Assembly: GCA_963675235.2 (NCBI GenBank)
Contig: CAXXFU010000004.1
Location: 310,001-374,000 of the forward strand
Length of the DNA stretch: 64,000 nt
Direction of reading: 5' to 3'
DNA from: JAHJQZ01 sp963675235
GTDB taxonomy: Bacteria; Pseudomonadota; Alphaproteobacteria; Rhizobiales; Devosiaceae
Shown: positions 52,449 through 61,609 of the stretch, one piece after another
Layout: each line of letters opens with the position of its first letter
How positions within the stretch are numbered: position 1 is the stretch's first letter
The notes under the pieces: model-generated
The model's input: only the letters and a program-made list of their open reading frames with translations
What the model was told of the DNA's origin: nothing
Database searches by the model: none
Program-made: the position numbers and the translations under genes

Positions 52449-52589
52449 ATGCTAATGTGCCTGTTGCTCAGACGTTTCAACGACTGGGACGATCACTCCG
52501 ACGATCCTCTGACCCGGCTCACGCCGGACGAACTGGCCGACCTACCTCCCTGGCATCCGCCGAGGCTGAACCGCAGTCGCCACAACTGA
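52449..52589 (+). CDS. Short protein gene, DUF1127-like, divergent from LysR
   Basis: A 46-residue protein. The ATG at 52449 is 8 bp after AAGGA (52437-52441); an ATG at 52443 is too close to that site. The sequence LLLRRFNDWDDHSDDPLTRLTPDELADLP has the arginine-start and LDDxxLADL-like shape of DUF1127 proteins, which rhizobial LysR regulators often control. The gene is short and the similarity loose, so this is a candidate. Confidence 0.45.
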   Translation: MLMCLLLRRFNDWDDHSDDPLTRLTPDELADLPPWHPPRLNRSRHN

Positions 52590-52718
52590 TCCGCCTTGCC
52601 GACGCGGTCTGCCGCGGGACCGGCAACGCCGACACCTGTCTCGATAACGCCATCAGGGCGTGGCCAGGCGCACAATTGGCCTTTGCGGCGGCAAGCTATC
52701 CTGCTAAATCCGCGCCTC

Positions 52719-54524
52719 ATGGCAACATCGCTCGATCACATCCGCAATTTCTCGATCATCGCCCACATCGATCACGGCAAGTCGACTCTTGCCGACCGGC
52801 TGATCCAGATGACGGGCGGGCTTGATCTCCGTGAGATGAAAGAGCAGGTGCTCGATTCGATGGACATCGAGCGCGAGCGCGGCATCACCATCAAGGCCCA
52901 GACAGTCCGGCTCAGCTACAAGGCCAAGGACGGCGAAACCTACGAGCTCAATCTCATCGATACGCCCGGCCACGTCGACTTCGCCTACGAGGTCAACCGG
53001 TCGCTGGCCGCCGTCGAAGGATCGCTGCTCGTCGTCGACGCCAGCCAGGGAGTCGAGGCCCAAACGCTCGCCAATGTCTACCACGCCATCGACGTCGACC
53101 ACGAGATCGTCTCGGTACTCAACAAGGTCGACCTGCCGGCTGCCGACGTCGAACGCGTCCGCCAGCAGATCGAGGACGTGATCGGGCTCGATGCCTCGGA
53201 CGCTCTGGAGATTTCGGCCAAGACCGGCATCGGCATCGAGGAGGTGCTCGAGGCCATCGTCACGCGCCTGCCGCCACCCAAGGGCGACGAAAACGCGCCC
53301 CTCAAGGCCATGCTGGTCGACAGCTGGTACGATCCCTATCTCGGCGTCGTTGTCCTGATCCGCGTGCGCGACGGCCGCATCAAAAAGGGCCAGAAGATCC
53401 GCATGATGGCGACCGGCGCCACCTATGAACTCGACCGCGTCGGCGTGTTCACCCCCAAGCTCGTCGACATCGGCGAGTTGGGACCGGGCGAGATCGGCTT
53501 TTTCACCGCCTCCATCAAGGAAGTGGCCGACACCAATGTCGGCGACACCATCACCGACGTGAAGCGGCCGGCGGAAAAGCCTCTGCCCGGCTTCCGCCCG
53601 GCGCAACCGGTGGTGTTCTGCGGCCTTTTCCCGGTCGATGCCGCCGATTTCGAGGATCTGCGCGCCGCCATGGGCAAGCTCCGCCTCAATGATTCGAGCT
53701 TCTCGTACGAAATGGAGACTTCGGCCGCGCTCGGCTTCGGGTTCCGCTGCGGCTTCCTCGGCCTCTTGCACCTCGAAATCATCCAGGAGCGGCTGACCCG
53801 CGAGTTCAATCTCGACCTCATCGCCACTGCACCTTCGGTGGTCTACGATGTCGAACAGACTGACGGCACGATCAAGGAACTGCACAACCCGGCCGACATG
53901 CCGGACGAGGTCAAGATCAGGGAGATCCGCGAGCCCTGGATCAAGGCGACCATTTTGACGCCGGACGAGTATCTCGGCAGCATCCTGAAGCTTTGCCAGG
54001 ACCGGCGCGGCATCCAGGTCAACCTGACCTATGCCGGTCCGCGCGCCATGCTCGACTACGAGCTGCCGCTCAACGAGGTGGTATTCGATTTCTATGACCG
54101 ACTGAAATCGGTCAGTAAGGGCTATGCCAGCTTCGATTACACCCTGATCGACCATCGCCCCGGCGATCTCGTCAAGCTCAGCATCCTGGTCAACGAGGAA
54201 CCGGTCGATGCCCTCAGCATGCTGGTACACCGATCGGCGGCGGAGAGTCGCGGACGCGTCCTGTGCGAAAAGCTCAAGGAGCTGATCCCGCATCACCTGT
54301 TCAAGATCCCGATCCAGGCGGCGATAGGCGGCCGCGTCGTCGCCCGCGAGACGATCTCGGCGCTCAGGAAGGACGTGACGGCCAAATGCTACGGCGGCGA
54401 TGTCACCCGCAAGCGCAAGCTGCTCGAAGCCCAGAAGAAGGGCAAGAAGAAGATGCGCCAGTTCGGCAAGGTCGAAATCCCCCAGGAAGCTTTCATCCAG
54501 GCCTTGAAGATGGGCGATAACTGA
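52719..54524 (+). CDS. lepA: Elongation factor 4 (LepA)
   Basis: A 601-residue translational GTPase that back-translocates stalled ribosomes. The ATG at 52719 begins MATSLDHIRNFSIIAHIDHGKST; the G1 motif is at about residues 15-22, DTPGHVDF is G3 and NKVDLP is G4. The C-terminal LepA-specific region ends in GKKKMRQFGKVEIPQEAF. The frame is open upstream to 52596, but without family support. It stands alone with no clear terminator on its own strand. Confidence 0.97.
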   Translation: MATSLDHIRNFSIIAHIDHGKSTLADRLIQMTGGLDLREMKEQVLDSMDIERERGITIKAQTVRLSYKAKDGETYELNLIDTPGHVDFAYEVNRSLAAVEGSLLVVDASQGVEAQTLANVYHAIDVDHEIVSVLNKVDLPAADVERVRQQIEDVIGLDASDALEISAKTGIGIEEVLEAIVTRLPPPKGDENAPLKAMLVDSWYDPYLGVVVLIRVRDGRIKKGQKIRMMATGATYELDRVGVFTPKLVDIGELGPGEIGFFTASIKEVADTNVGDTITDVKRPAEKPLPGFRPAQPVVFCGLFPVDAADFEDLRAAMGKLRLNDSSFSYEMETSAALGFGFRCGFLGLLHLEIIQERLTREFNLDLIATAPSVVYDVEQTDGTIKELHNPADMPDEVKIREIREPWIKATILTPDEYLGSILKLCQDRRGIQVNLTYAGPRAMLDYELPLNEVVFDFYDRLKSVSKGYASFDYTLIDHRPGDLVKLSILVNEEPVDALSMLVHRSAAESRGRVLCEKLKELIPHHLFKIPIQAAIGGRVVARETISALRKDVTAKCYGGDVTRKRKLLEAQKKGKKKMRQFGKVEIPQEAFIQALKMGDN

Positions 54525-54567
54525 AGGCTCGCTTTAGCTCTCGCGCGAACGTGTCCAATTCAGCATT

Positions 54568-54596
54568 GTCATTTCCGTGAATACGGGAATCGAGTG
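54568..54596. repeat. Diverged copy of the intergenic palindromic repeat
   Basis: GTCATTTCCGTGAATACGGGAATCGAGTG, related to the element at 14902-14931 (shared GTCATTyCCG, CGGGAATC and AGTG). It lies 44 bp after the lepA stop. Confidence 0.5.
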
Positions 54597-54691
54597 CCAG
54601 GCATCTGCCGAGCGCAAGATTCTTTTGCGCGGGACCGTGCCGCCGGACACCCGATCAGGTTGGGAACGACGATGCGCACCTGGCCACCCTC

Positions 54692-54723
54692 TCCAAAGAA
54701 AAACGCCCCGCCGAAGCGGGGCG
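54692..54723 (-). terminator. Rho-independent terminator on the minus strand
   Basis: CGCCCCGC (54704-54711) and GCGGGGCG (54716-54723) form a perfect 8-bp stem around CGAA. On the minus strand the stem is followed by TTTTTCTTTGG. No minus-strand coding gene ends nearby; gntR stops 500 nt upstream. Confidence 0.8.
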
Positions 54724-55221
54724 AAAGTGGCATGCGTGTGTCGAAGGTCAAGAACCGGAAATCCGGTCCATTCGCCTGCCTCGGCCCGATGGGGGCGAAG
54801 CCGGAAACAGACGAATTCTCATCTGCGGTGTGCCTGCCGGGGGGACGTGACAGCACACCTGGGGCAGTAAGGGCAATGATCGACGCAAACCGCTCTGCGC
54901 CTCCAGTGATCAGGACCCTCCGGGTGCCGAAACACCCGGACCGACATCAACCACGTCCCCGGTTGCTCGGATTTGATACACGCAACATAGCGCAAAGATT
55001 TTGCCTGAGACTTTGGATACTTGCGTCGATTTGACATTGATGCCGTCGGTTGTGGCAAGAAACGATTAGCCATACCGGCCCGACGTGAGCCCGCCTTCCC
55101 AGATGGACCGGATTTGGTTTCCCGGCACCGCATGACCTGCGACGGGCGCGAATGGGCACCCTGACCCAGAGCCGCCGGGTTTTCGACTCGACAAGGCGGT
55201 CCCGGCTCTTCCGACAAGGCT
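54724..55221 (-). other. Structured non-coding stretch ending at the minus-strand terminator
   Basis: About 500 bp without a gene on either strand. Several hairpins are visible: CCGGGTG...CACCCGG near 54915-54935, GGTGTGC...GCACACC near 54832-54865, and ACCGGAAATCCGGT near 54757-54770. With the terminator this could be a small RNA or a long gntR 3' untranslated region. It does not match tmRNA, 4.5S RNA or RNase P features that I know. Confidence 0.3.
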
Positions 55222-55932
55222 CTAGTCGACGAACATCTCGCCGCGCGATGCGGCAATCTTGGGGAGCGACTTGAGAATCTCGCTCAGATGCTCGCGCATC
55301 TTTTCCTCGGCCATGTCCGGGGCGCCGGCAGCCACCGCTTCGACAATGGCCTCATGCTGGGTAATCAGGGTCTCGATCGGCGTCGCCATCGGCAGCGACA
55401 GGTAGCGCACACGGTCCATCTGCGCCTTGAGGTTTTCCAGGAGGCGCCACGCCTGTTCGCAATCCACCGAACGGGCAAGCGTCTGGTGAAGTGCTTCGTC
55501 GAGACGGAAGAAGGCCTGGCGATCGTCTGCGGCGATCAACCCCTTTTGGCGGTTGATAATGTCACGCATGGCGACGATGTCGGCGGAACTGGCCTCGACG
55601 CAGGCCTTGCGGACGATGGCGACTTCGATCGCCTCGCGAATGAAGCGGGCATTCTCAACCTCCCGTCGCGAAATGAGCACGACGAAGGTGCCACGCTGCG
55701 GGCGGATTTCGACCAGCCCGATCTCGGCCAGCTTGATGAAGGCCTCGCGCACCGGCTGGCGTGACACGCCAAGTTGCTTGGCGACTTCGGCCTCGGACAA
55801 CAGGTTTCCCGGCCGAAGCTGCAACTGCACGATTGCCAGCCGCAACGCCTCGAAAACCCGTGTTCCGATCGTGCCTTGACGCATGCCGACGGCATCGTCG
55901 CTGAGTGCGGTCAGTTGAAATTGCTCGTTCAT
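55222..55932 (-). CDS. GntR-family (FCD) regulator of the hexuronate locus
   Basis: A 236-residue regulator. The N-terminal winged helix (about residues 20-85) has LSEAEVAKQLGVSRQPVREAF, and the C-terminal FCD domain supplies metal and ligand contacts (LDEALHQTLA and MREHL). It is divergent from a TRAP transporter-uxuA-uxaC set, and FCD regulators such as UxuR/ExuR govern hexuronate use elsewhere. It likely represses the divergent operon until a hexuronate or fructuronate-like inducer is present. Confidence 0.88.
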   Translation of the reverse strand: MNEQFQLTALSDDAVGMRQGTIGTRVFEALRLAIVQLQLRPGNLLSEAEVAKQLGVSRQPVREAFIKLAEIGLVEIRPQRGTFVVLISRREVENARFIREAIEVAIVRKACVEASSADIVAMRDIINRQKGLIAADDRQAFFRLDEALHQTLARSVDCEQAWRLLENLKAQMDRVRYLSLPMATPIETLITQHEAIVEAVAAGAPDMAEEKMREHLSEILKSLPKIAASRGEMFVD

Positions 55933-55940
55933 ATTGACAC

Positions 55941-55960
55941 CAACATACTACCATACTAGT
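55941..55960. promoter_or_regulatory. Candidate GntR operator between gntR and dctP
   Basis: CATACTA occurs at 55944-55950 and CATACTAG at 55952-55959, an 8-bp direct repeat. The 81-bp divergent gap has no other repeated motif. FCD regulators bind TnGTnnnACnA-like sites, which this resembles only loosely. Confidence 0.4.
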
Positions 55961-56013
55961 CTCCACGCAATTGAGGTGGAGCCCCGTCTGCCTTCAATTC
56001 CGGAGGAATAAAC

Positions 56014-56994
56014 ATGAAATCTCAGTCTTTGACCACTTTGCTCGCCGCCAGCGCCCTTTCGCTGGTCATGGCCGGTTCGGCACTTGCGGCCGACTACACC
56101 CTCAACATCAACACGGCACTTGCCGTGACCGATCCGCTGTACAAGGGCCTTGAAGCCCTGCAGTCCAATGTCGCGGAGGCCTCGGAAGGCCGTCTCGAAG
56201 TCAAGCTATTCCCCAACTCGCAGCTCGGCCCAGATGAAGATGTCCTCGAGCAGGCCCGCGCCGGTGCCCCGGTTGCCGTGGTCGTCGATGGCGGTCGTCT
56301 GGCTGTTTTCGTCAACGAGTTCGGCGTGCTCGGCGCCCCGTTCCTTGCCTCCGGCTACGAAGGCATCCGCAAGGTCGTCACCTCCGACATGTTCGAGGAA
56401 TGGGTGCAAAAGCTCCATGACGCCTCAGGTCATCAGGTCCTCAGCTTCAACTGGTGGCAGGGCGAACGGCACCTTCTGACCAAGCACGAAGTCAACGTCC
56501 CGGCTGACCTCAATGGCGTGCGCATGCGCACTCCGGGCGCACCAGTCTGGGTCGAAACGATCAAGGCGATGGGCGCGACCCCGACGCCGATGCCCTGGGG
56601 CGAAGTCTATTCGGCCCTGCAGCAGAACGTCATCGACGGCGCTGAAGCCCAGCTTCCGGCAATCGTCGGCGCCAAGCTCGACGAAGTCGTCACCCATGTC
56701 ACCAAGACCGGCCACATCAATCTGATCACCGGCCTTGTAACCAGCGCCTCCTGGTTCGACGGCCTTCCCGCCGACCTGCAGACGATCCTTCGTGACGAGG
56801 CCCTGAAGGCGGGCGACATCGCTTCCTACGGCACGCTCGAAAGCTTCGAATCGATCGAGGCCGAGCTCGCCGACAAGGGCGTGAGCGTGCGCGAGATCGA
56901 CGTGACGCCGTTCAAGGACGCCACCGCAGCCGTCTATGATACCCTCGGCTACGGCGAACTCCGCGACACGCTGCGCGCGATGGCCGCCGAATAA
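56014..56994 (+). CDS. TRAP transporter substrate-binding protein (DctP)
   Basis: A 326-residue periplasmic binding protein. GGAGGAAT lies upstream. A signal peptide ends LVMAGSALA near residue 26. The DctP fold shows LFPNSQLGPDEDVLEQ and the central NWWQGERHLLTKH and GVRMRTPGAPVWVETIKAMGA region, including the arginine (R in VRMRTPG) that usually contacts the substrate carboxylate. Uptake of hexuronates is likely because uxuA and uxaC follow. Confidence 0.94.
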   Translation: MKSQSLTTLLAASALSLVMAGSALAADYTLNINTALAVTDPLYKGLEALQSNVAEASEGRLEVKLFPNSQLGPDEDVLEQARAGAPVAVVVDGGRLAVFVNEFGVLGAPFLASGYEGIRKVVTSDMFEEWVQKLHDASGHQVLSFNWWQGERHLLTKHEVNVPADLNGVRMRTPGAPVWVETIKAMGATPTPMPWGEVYSALQQNVIDGAEAQLPAIVGAKLDEVVTHVTKTGHINLITGLVTSASWFDGLPADLQTILRDEALKAGDIASYGTLESFESIEAELADKGVSVREIDVTPFKDATAAVYDTLGYGELRDTLRAMAAE

Positions 56995-57022
56995 AGCCCG
57001 CCCGAACCACGCAATTCTTTGG

Positions 57023-57048
57023 CAAGGGCGGCATTTGCGCCGCCCTTG
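57023..57048 (+). terminator. Hairpin between the binding-protein and membrane-subunit genes
   Basis: CAAGGGCGGC (57023-57032) and GCCGCCCTTG (57039-57048) form a perfect 10-bp stem, followed only by TT. It may act as a partial terminator or RNA-stabilising element that keeps binding-protein expression above that of the membrane subunits. Confidence 0.6.
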
Positions 57049-57072
57049 TTCACATTGTGGGAGCATTCCGAA

Positions 57073-57588
57073 ATGTCCCGACGCCTCGCCCAACTCGAAT
57101 TCTTCGTGGGGGCATGCCTGCTTGCCGTCATTACCTTTCTGGTTTTCATCGCTGCAGTCATGCGCTTTTTCAACAATCCGCTGATCTGGTCCGTCGACCT
57201 CGCGCAGCTCCTGTTCATCTGGCTGTGCTTCGTCGGCGCCACAAAGGCCATGCGTGAGCGTGCCCATCTCGGCGTCGACCTCATCGTCAGATGGTTTCCG
57301 CACCGCATTCGCCTCTATATCGAGATCGTCCTTGCGGTCGTGTTCATCGTCTTCATGGCGCTGCTGGCCAAGGAAGGCTACGACCTGACCCTTCTCAACC
57401 GCGAGCGCCTGTTTGGCGACAGCGGCCTGAGCTACGCCTATGTCACGATTGCCGTTCCGGCCGGCTGCATCTTTCTGACCGTGTCAATTCTCGCCAATGC
57501 CTGGGAGGCATGGTCCGAACGCATGGGCGGCAGGAAGCTCATCTTCACGCGCACCGAAACGCTCCCCGAACTCCATGAGGAAGTGTAA
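57073..57588 (+). CDS. TRAP transporter small permease (DctQ)
   Basis: A 171-residue membrane protein with four spans. The ATG at 57073 yields MSRRLAQLEFFVGACLL. WSVDLAQLLFIWLCFVGATKAMRERAHLGVDL is the sequence hallmark of DctQ, with the conserved W, E/D and HLG elements. It is the second gene of the TRAP operon, 78 bp downstream of dctP, and the large subunit gene follows after 3 bp. Confidence 0.93.
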   Translation: MSRRLAQLEFFVGACLLAVITFLVFIAAVMRFFNNPLIWSVDLAQLLFIWLCFVGATKAMRERAHLGVDLIVRWFPHRIRLYIEIVLAVVFIVFMALLAKEGYDLTLLNRERLFGDSGLSYAYVTIAVPAGCIFLTVSILANAWEAWSERMGGRKLIFTRTETLPELHEEV

Positions 57589-57591
57589 GCC

Positions 57592-58875
57592 ATGACCCTC
57601 ATCGGCATCGTCTTTTTCGCCCTGCTGGTGTTTGGCGCGCCCATCGCGTTCGCCATCGGCATCTCCGGCTTCACCTTCTTCCTGATGGATCCGATCATGC
57701 CGGTTTCGATCGGCGTGCAGAAGATCGCGACCAGCTCCCAGAGCTTCCCGCTGCTGGCGGTTCCCTTCTTCGTTCTCGCCGGCCACCTGATGAACGAGAG
57801 CGGCATTACCGGCCGGCTGTTCAAGTTCTCCCACGTCGCCGTCGCCTGGATGGCGGGCGGCCTGGCGCAGGTCGCGATCATCCTCGCCACCCTGATGGGC
57901 GGCGTTTCTGGCTCGGCAGTCGCCGACGCCGCGATGGAAGCCCGCATTCTCGGCCCTGAAATGACCAAGCAGGGCTATTCCAAGGGCTATTCGGCCTCCG
58001 TCATCGCCCTCGCTTCTCTCATCACGGCCACCATCCCGCCTTCGATCGGCCTCATCCTTTACGGCTATGTCGGCGAAGTCTCGATCGGCCGACTGTTCCT
58101 GGCCGGCGTCGTGCCCGGCCTTCTGATGATGATGTTCCTGATGGTCACGGCCTGGCTCGTTGCCAAGCGCCGCAATTACGTGGTGACCGACGCCAAGCGA
58201 CCGACATGGGCTGCGCTCGGCAAGGCGACGTGGGAAGCCAAGTGGGCCCTCGCCTTTCCGGTGCTGATGCTGGTCGCGATCCGCGGAGGCGTCTTCACTC
58301 CGTCCGAGGTTGGCGCCTTCGCCGTTGTCTACGCTATCGCCATCGGATTTCTCGCCCATCGCGACATGACCGTGGAACGCATGCTACGCGCCTTCGGTCA
58401 CGCCGTGTCCGATATCGGCATGATCATGCTGATCATCCTGATGTCAGGCATGATCGGCTTCGCCATCATCTACATGCAGATGCCGCAATCGATCGCGCAG
58501 GCGCTCTTGACCGGCCTTTCAGACCCGGTGGTCATCGTCGCGGTCATCCTGATCAGCCTGTTCATCTCCGGCCTGTTCTTCGAATCGACGATCCTGGTCC
58601 TGTTGCTGACCCCGATCTTCGTTCCGATCATCGAACAGATCGGCTTCGACCCGGTGCATTTCGGCATTCTGATGATGACCATTGTCACCCTGGGCTCCAT
58701 GACCCCGCCTGTCGGCGTCGCCATGTTCACGGTGTGCTCGATCATGGACGTCAAGATCGAGGACTATATCCGCGAGTCTCTACCCTTCGTCGGGGCGATC
58801 ATCGCACTGGTTGCATTCCTGTTGTTCACACCCGACGTCGTATTGTTCTTGCCGCGGCTTGCCTTTGGCGGCTAG
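57592..58875 (+). CDS. TRAP transporter large permease (DctM)
   Basis: A 427-residue membrane protein with about twelve spans that carries out sodium-driven transport. VPFFVLAGHLMNESGI and SGSAVADAAM (conserved in DctM) are near residues 57 and 105, and PPSIGLILYGYVGEVSIGRLFLAG follows. The operon position is directly after DctQ. Specificity for hexuronates comes from the neighbouring enzymes, not from the sequence of this subunit. Confidence 0.94.
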   Translation: MTLIGIVFFALLVFGAPIAFAIGISGFTFFLMDPIMPVSIGVQKIATSSQSFPLLAVPFFVLAGHLMNESGITGRLFKFSHVAVAWMAGGLAQVAIILATLMGGVSGSAVADAAMEARILGPEMTKQGYSKGYSASVIALASLITATIPPSIGLILYGYVGEVSIGRLFLAGVVPGLLMMMFLMVTAWLVAKRRNYVVTDAKRPTWAALGKATWEAKWALAFPVLMLVAIRGGVFTPSEVGAFAVVYAIAIGFLAHRDMTVERMLRAFGHAVSDIGMIMLIILMSGMIGFAIIYMQMPQSIAQALLTGLSDPVVIVAVILISLFISGLFFESTILVLLLTPIFVPIIEQIGFDPVHFGILMMTIVTLGSMTPPVGVAMFTVCSIMDVKIEDYIRESLPFVGAIIALVAFLLFTPDVVLFLPRLAFGG

Positions 58876-58919
58876 GCAGTCATCAGCACGTGAACTGATA
58901 TACAAGAATCGAGATTGAC

Positions 58920-60149
58920 ATGAGACAGACATGGCGCTGGTTTGGTCCCAAGGATCTTGCAAGCATCAACGACATGGTCCAGGCGGGCGTGGAAGGGGTC
59001 GTCACCGCACTCCACCACGTCCCGACCGGGGACGTGTGGACTCCGCAGGAAATCGCCAAACGCCAACAGGAGGTGAGCGTGCTTTCGGACGGGTCCGCTT
59101 CCGGGCTTGCATGGGAAGTCGTCGAAAGCCTGCCTGTTTCCGAAGACATCAAGAAGCAGCAGGGCAATTGGCGCACCCACATCGAGACTTACAAGCAAAG
59201 TCTCGATAATCTCGCCGCCGCCGGCATAGAGACCGTTTGCTACAATTTCATGCCGGTTCTCGACTGGACGCGCACCGAGCTCAATCACCGCCTGCCGCAC
59301 GGCGGCACTTGCATGCGCTTCGACTACATCGACTTCGCCGCCTTCGACATCTTCATCCTCGAACGTGCCGGCGCCAGCGATGATTTCCCCGAAGAGATCG
59401 TCGCCGAAGCCAAACTGCGCTTCGAGACGATGTCGGAAGAGACCCGGCAAACCATTGCCCGCAACGTCACCTTCGGCCTGCCCGGCTCGACCGAGACGCT
59501 GACGCTCGACGGTGTACGCGCCCATCTTGCCGAATACGACAACATCAGCGCCGAGCAGCTACGCAGCCATTTCGCCGCCTTCCTCGAGGAAGTGGCCCCG
59601 CATGCCGAAAAGAACGGCCAGCGCCTCTGCTGCCATCCGGACGATCCGCCATTCGGCCTGCTCGGCCTGCCGAGGGTCATGTCGACCGAAGCCGACTACA
59701 CCACGATGATGAAGGCGGTCGATATCAACGCCAACGGCATCACCTTGTGCTCGGGTTCGCTCGGCTCGCGGCCGGACAACGACCTTCCGGGCATGATGTC
59801 CCGGCTCGGCGACCGCGTGCATTTCGTCCATTTGAGGAACGTCAAACGCGAGAGCGACGCGATCAAGGGTTCTTTCTATGAGGCGGCCCATCTAGAGGGC
59901 GACACCGACATGGTCTCGCTGGTGGCCGAAGTGCTGCGCGAGGAGCACCGCCGCAAGGCTGAGGGTCGAAAGGATCACCAGATCCCGATGCGTCCTGATC
60001 ACGGCCAGGATCTGCTCGACGACCTCAAGCGCAAGGCCCAGCCCGGCTATCCGACGATCGGCCGCCTGCGCGGATTGGCCGAACTGCGCGGCGTCATGCG
60101 GGCTTTCGAACACCCGTCTCTGGGGCTAGACTCGAAAACTGAACACTAA
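58920..60149 (+). CDS. uxuA: Mannonate dehydratase
   Basis: A 409-residue enzyme that converts D-mannonate to 2-keto-3-deoxy-D-gluconate. It begins MRQTWRWFGPKDLASINDM and has GIETVCYNFMPVLDWTRT near residue 102, both typical of UxuA. Conserved metal ligands are expected in LCCHPDDPPFGLLGLPR and in HFVHLRNVKRE. It lies 44 bp after the TRAP transporter and before uxaC, in the hexuronate operon. Confidence 0.96.
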   Translation: MRQTWRWFGPKDLASINDMVQAGVEGVVTALHHVPTGDVWTPQEIAKRQQEVSVLSDGSASGLAWEVVESLPVSEDIKKQQGNWRTHIETYKQSLDNLAAAGIETVCYNFMPVLDWTRTELNHRLPHGGTCMRFDYIDFAAFDIFILERAGASDDFPEEIVAEAKLRFETMSEETRQTIARNVTFGLPGSTETLTLDGVRAHLAEYDNISAEQLRSHFAAFLEEVAPHAEKNGQRLCCHPDDPPFGLLGLPRVMSTEADYTTMMKAVDINANGITLCSGSLGSRPDNDLPGMMSRLGDRVHFVHLRNVKRESDAIKGSFYEAAHLEGDTDMVSLVAEVLREEHRRKAEGRKDHQIPMRPDHGQDLLDDLKRKAQPGYPTIGRLRGLAELRGVMRAFEHPSLGLDSKTEH

Positions 60150-60172
60150 AGCCCAGAAACGGGAGCACACTT

Positions 60173-61579
60173 ATGCATCTTCACCCCGACCGCCTTCTAC
60201 CGGCGGACGATCCGGAACTGTCCATCGCGCGCGCGCTTTATGAGCAGATCGCCGACCTGCCGATCATTAGCCCGCACGGCCATGTCGTGCCGCAATGGCT
60301 GGCCGACAACACGCCGTTCTCCGACCCGGCAGGTCTGTTCCTGACCCCGGACCACTATGTCCTCAGGATGATGCGTTCGCAGGGGCTGAGCTACGACGAT
60401 CTCGGCGTGCCGCGCAAGGATGGCAAGCCAGTCGCCGGCGGCCGCGAAGCCTGGCGCCTGTTCGCCAAGAACTACTACCTGTTCGCGGCGACGCCCTCAA
60501 AGACGTGGGTGGATCATTCGCTGAGCTTCATGTTCGGCATCGACAAGCCACTCGATCCGGACACCGCCGACGAGATCTACGACACCATCGATGCAGCGCT
60601 AAAGACACCGGAACTGCTGCCGCTGGCCATTCTCGACAAGGCCAATGTCGAGGTTCTGGGAACGACCGAGTTCGCCCTCGATCAGTTGCCGCACCACAAA
60701 AAGCTCAAGGACAAGGGCCTCATCGGCCGCATCCGCACAACCTATCGGCCCGATGACGTCACCGATCCGGACAAGCCCGGCTTTGCCGAACGCATTGCCA
60801 CACTTGGCGAACTGACTGGCGAGAATACCGCGACCTGGGCCGGGCTGATCAATGCCCACCGCACCCGTCGCGCCTATTTCCGCGATGTCGGCGGCGCTGT
60901 CGCCACCGATCACGGCGTGCCGACCGGGCTGACTGCCGACCTTTCGGACAGCGAGAAGCAGCAGCTTCTCGACAAGGTGCTGTCGGGCACGTTCGACCCG
61001 ATCCATGCCGAACTGTTCCGGGCCCAGATGCTGACCGAGATGGCCGGCCTGTCGGTCGAGGACGGCATGGTCATGCAGATCCATGCCGGCTCCAAGCGCA
61101 ACACCGACCCCCTGCTGTTCAACGAGCGTGGCCCCGACCTCGGCGCCGACATCCCCTCGAGCGGCGACTACGTGCACGGGCTGCAGCCACTGCTCGGCCG
61201 CTACGGAAACGAACCAAATCTGCGCATCATCCTGTTCACGCTCGACGAGGATCTTTATGCCCGCGAGATGGCGCCGATGGCCGGCTACTGGCCCTCACTC
61301 AGGATCGGCCCGCCGTGGTGGTTCCATGACAGCCCCGAGGGCATCCGCCGCTATCTCAACCAGGTCTATGAGAGCGCCGGGTTCTACAATCTTGCTGGCT
61401 TCAACGACGACACCCGCGCCCTGCTATCGATCCCGGCCCGGCACGACGTCTGGCGCCGCGAGGTTGCACGGTTCCTCTCCGGTCTGGTTGCCGAGCGCCG
61501 GCTCGAGGAATCGAACGCGGCTGATATCGCCAAGCATCTGGCCTATCAGGCAGCAAAAGACGCCTACAGGCTCGACTAA
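60173..61579 (+). CDS. uxaC: Glucuronate isomerase (uronate isomerase)
   Basis: A 468-residue enzyme that converts D-glucuronate to D-fructuronate and D-galacturonate to D-tagaturonate. It starts MHLHPDRLLPADD. The motifs PIISPHGHV (metal histidines near residue 29) and YLNQVYESAGFYNLAGFNDDTRA near the C-terminus match UxaC. It is the last gene of the operon and is followed by a strong terminator. The connecting reductase (UxuB/UxaB) is not in the window. Confidence 0.96.
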   Translation: MHLHPDRLLPADDPELSIARALYEQIADLPIISPHGHVVPQWLADNTPFSDPAGLFLTPDHYVLRMMRSQGLSYDDLGVPRKDGKPVAGGREAWRLFAKNYYLFAATPSKTWVDHSLSFMFGIDKPLDPDTADEIYDTIDAALKTPELLPLAILDKANVEVLGTTEFALDQLPHHKKLKDKGLIGRIRTTYRPDDVTDPDKPGFAERIATLGELTGENTATWAGLINAHRTRRAYFRDVGGAVATDHGVPTGLTADLSDSEKQQLLDKVLSGTFDPIHAELFRAQMLTEMAGLSVEDGMVMQIHAGSKRNTDPLLFNERGPDLGADIPSSGDYVHGLQPLLGRYGNEPNLRIILFTLDEDLYAREMAPMAGYWPSLRIGPPWWFHDSPEGIRRYLNQVYESAGFYNLAGFNDDTRALLSIPARHDVWRREVARFLSGLVAERRLEESNAADIAKHLAYQAAKDAYRLD

Positions 61580-61609
61580 AGCGCGATTGAGCAGCTGACC
61601 GCCTATCGG

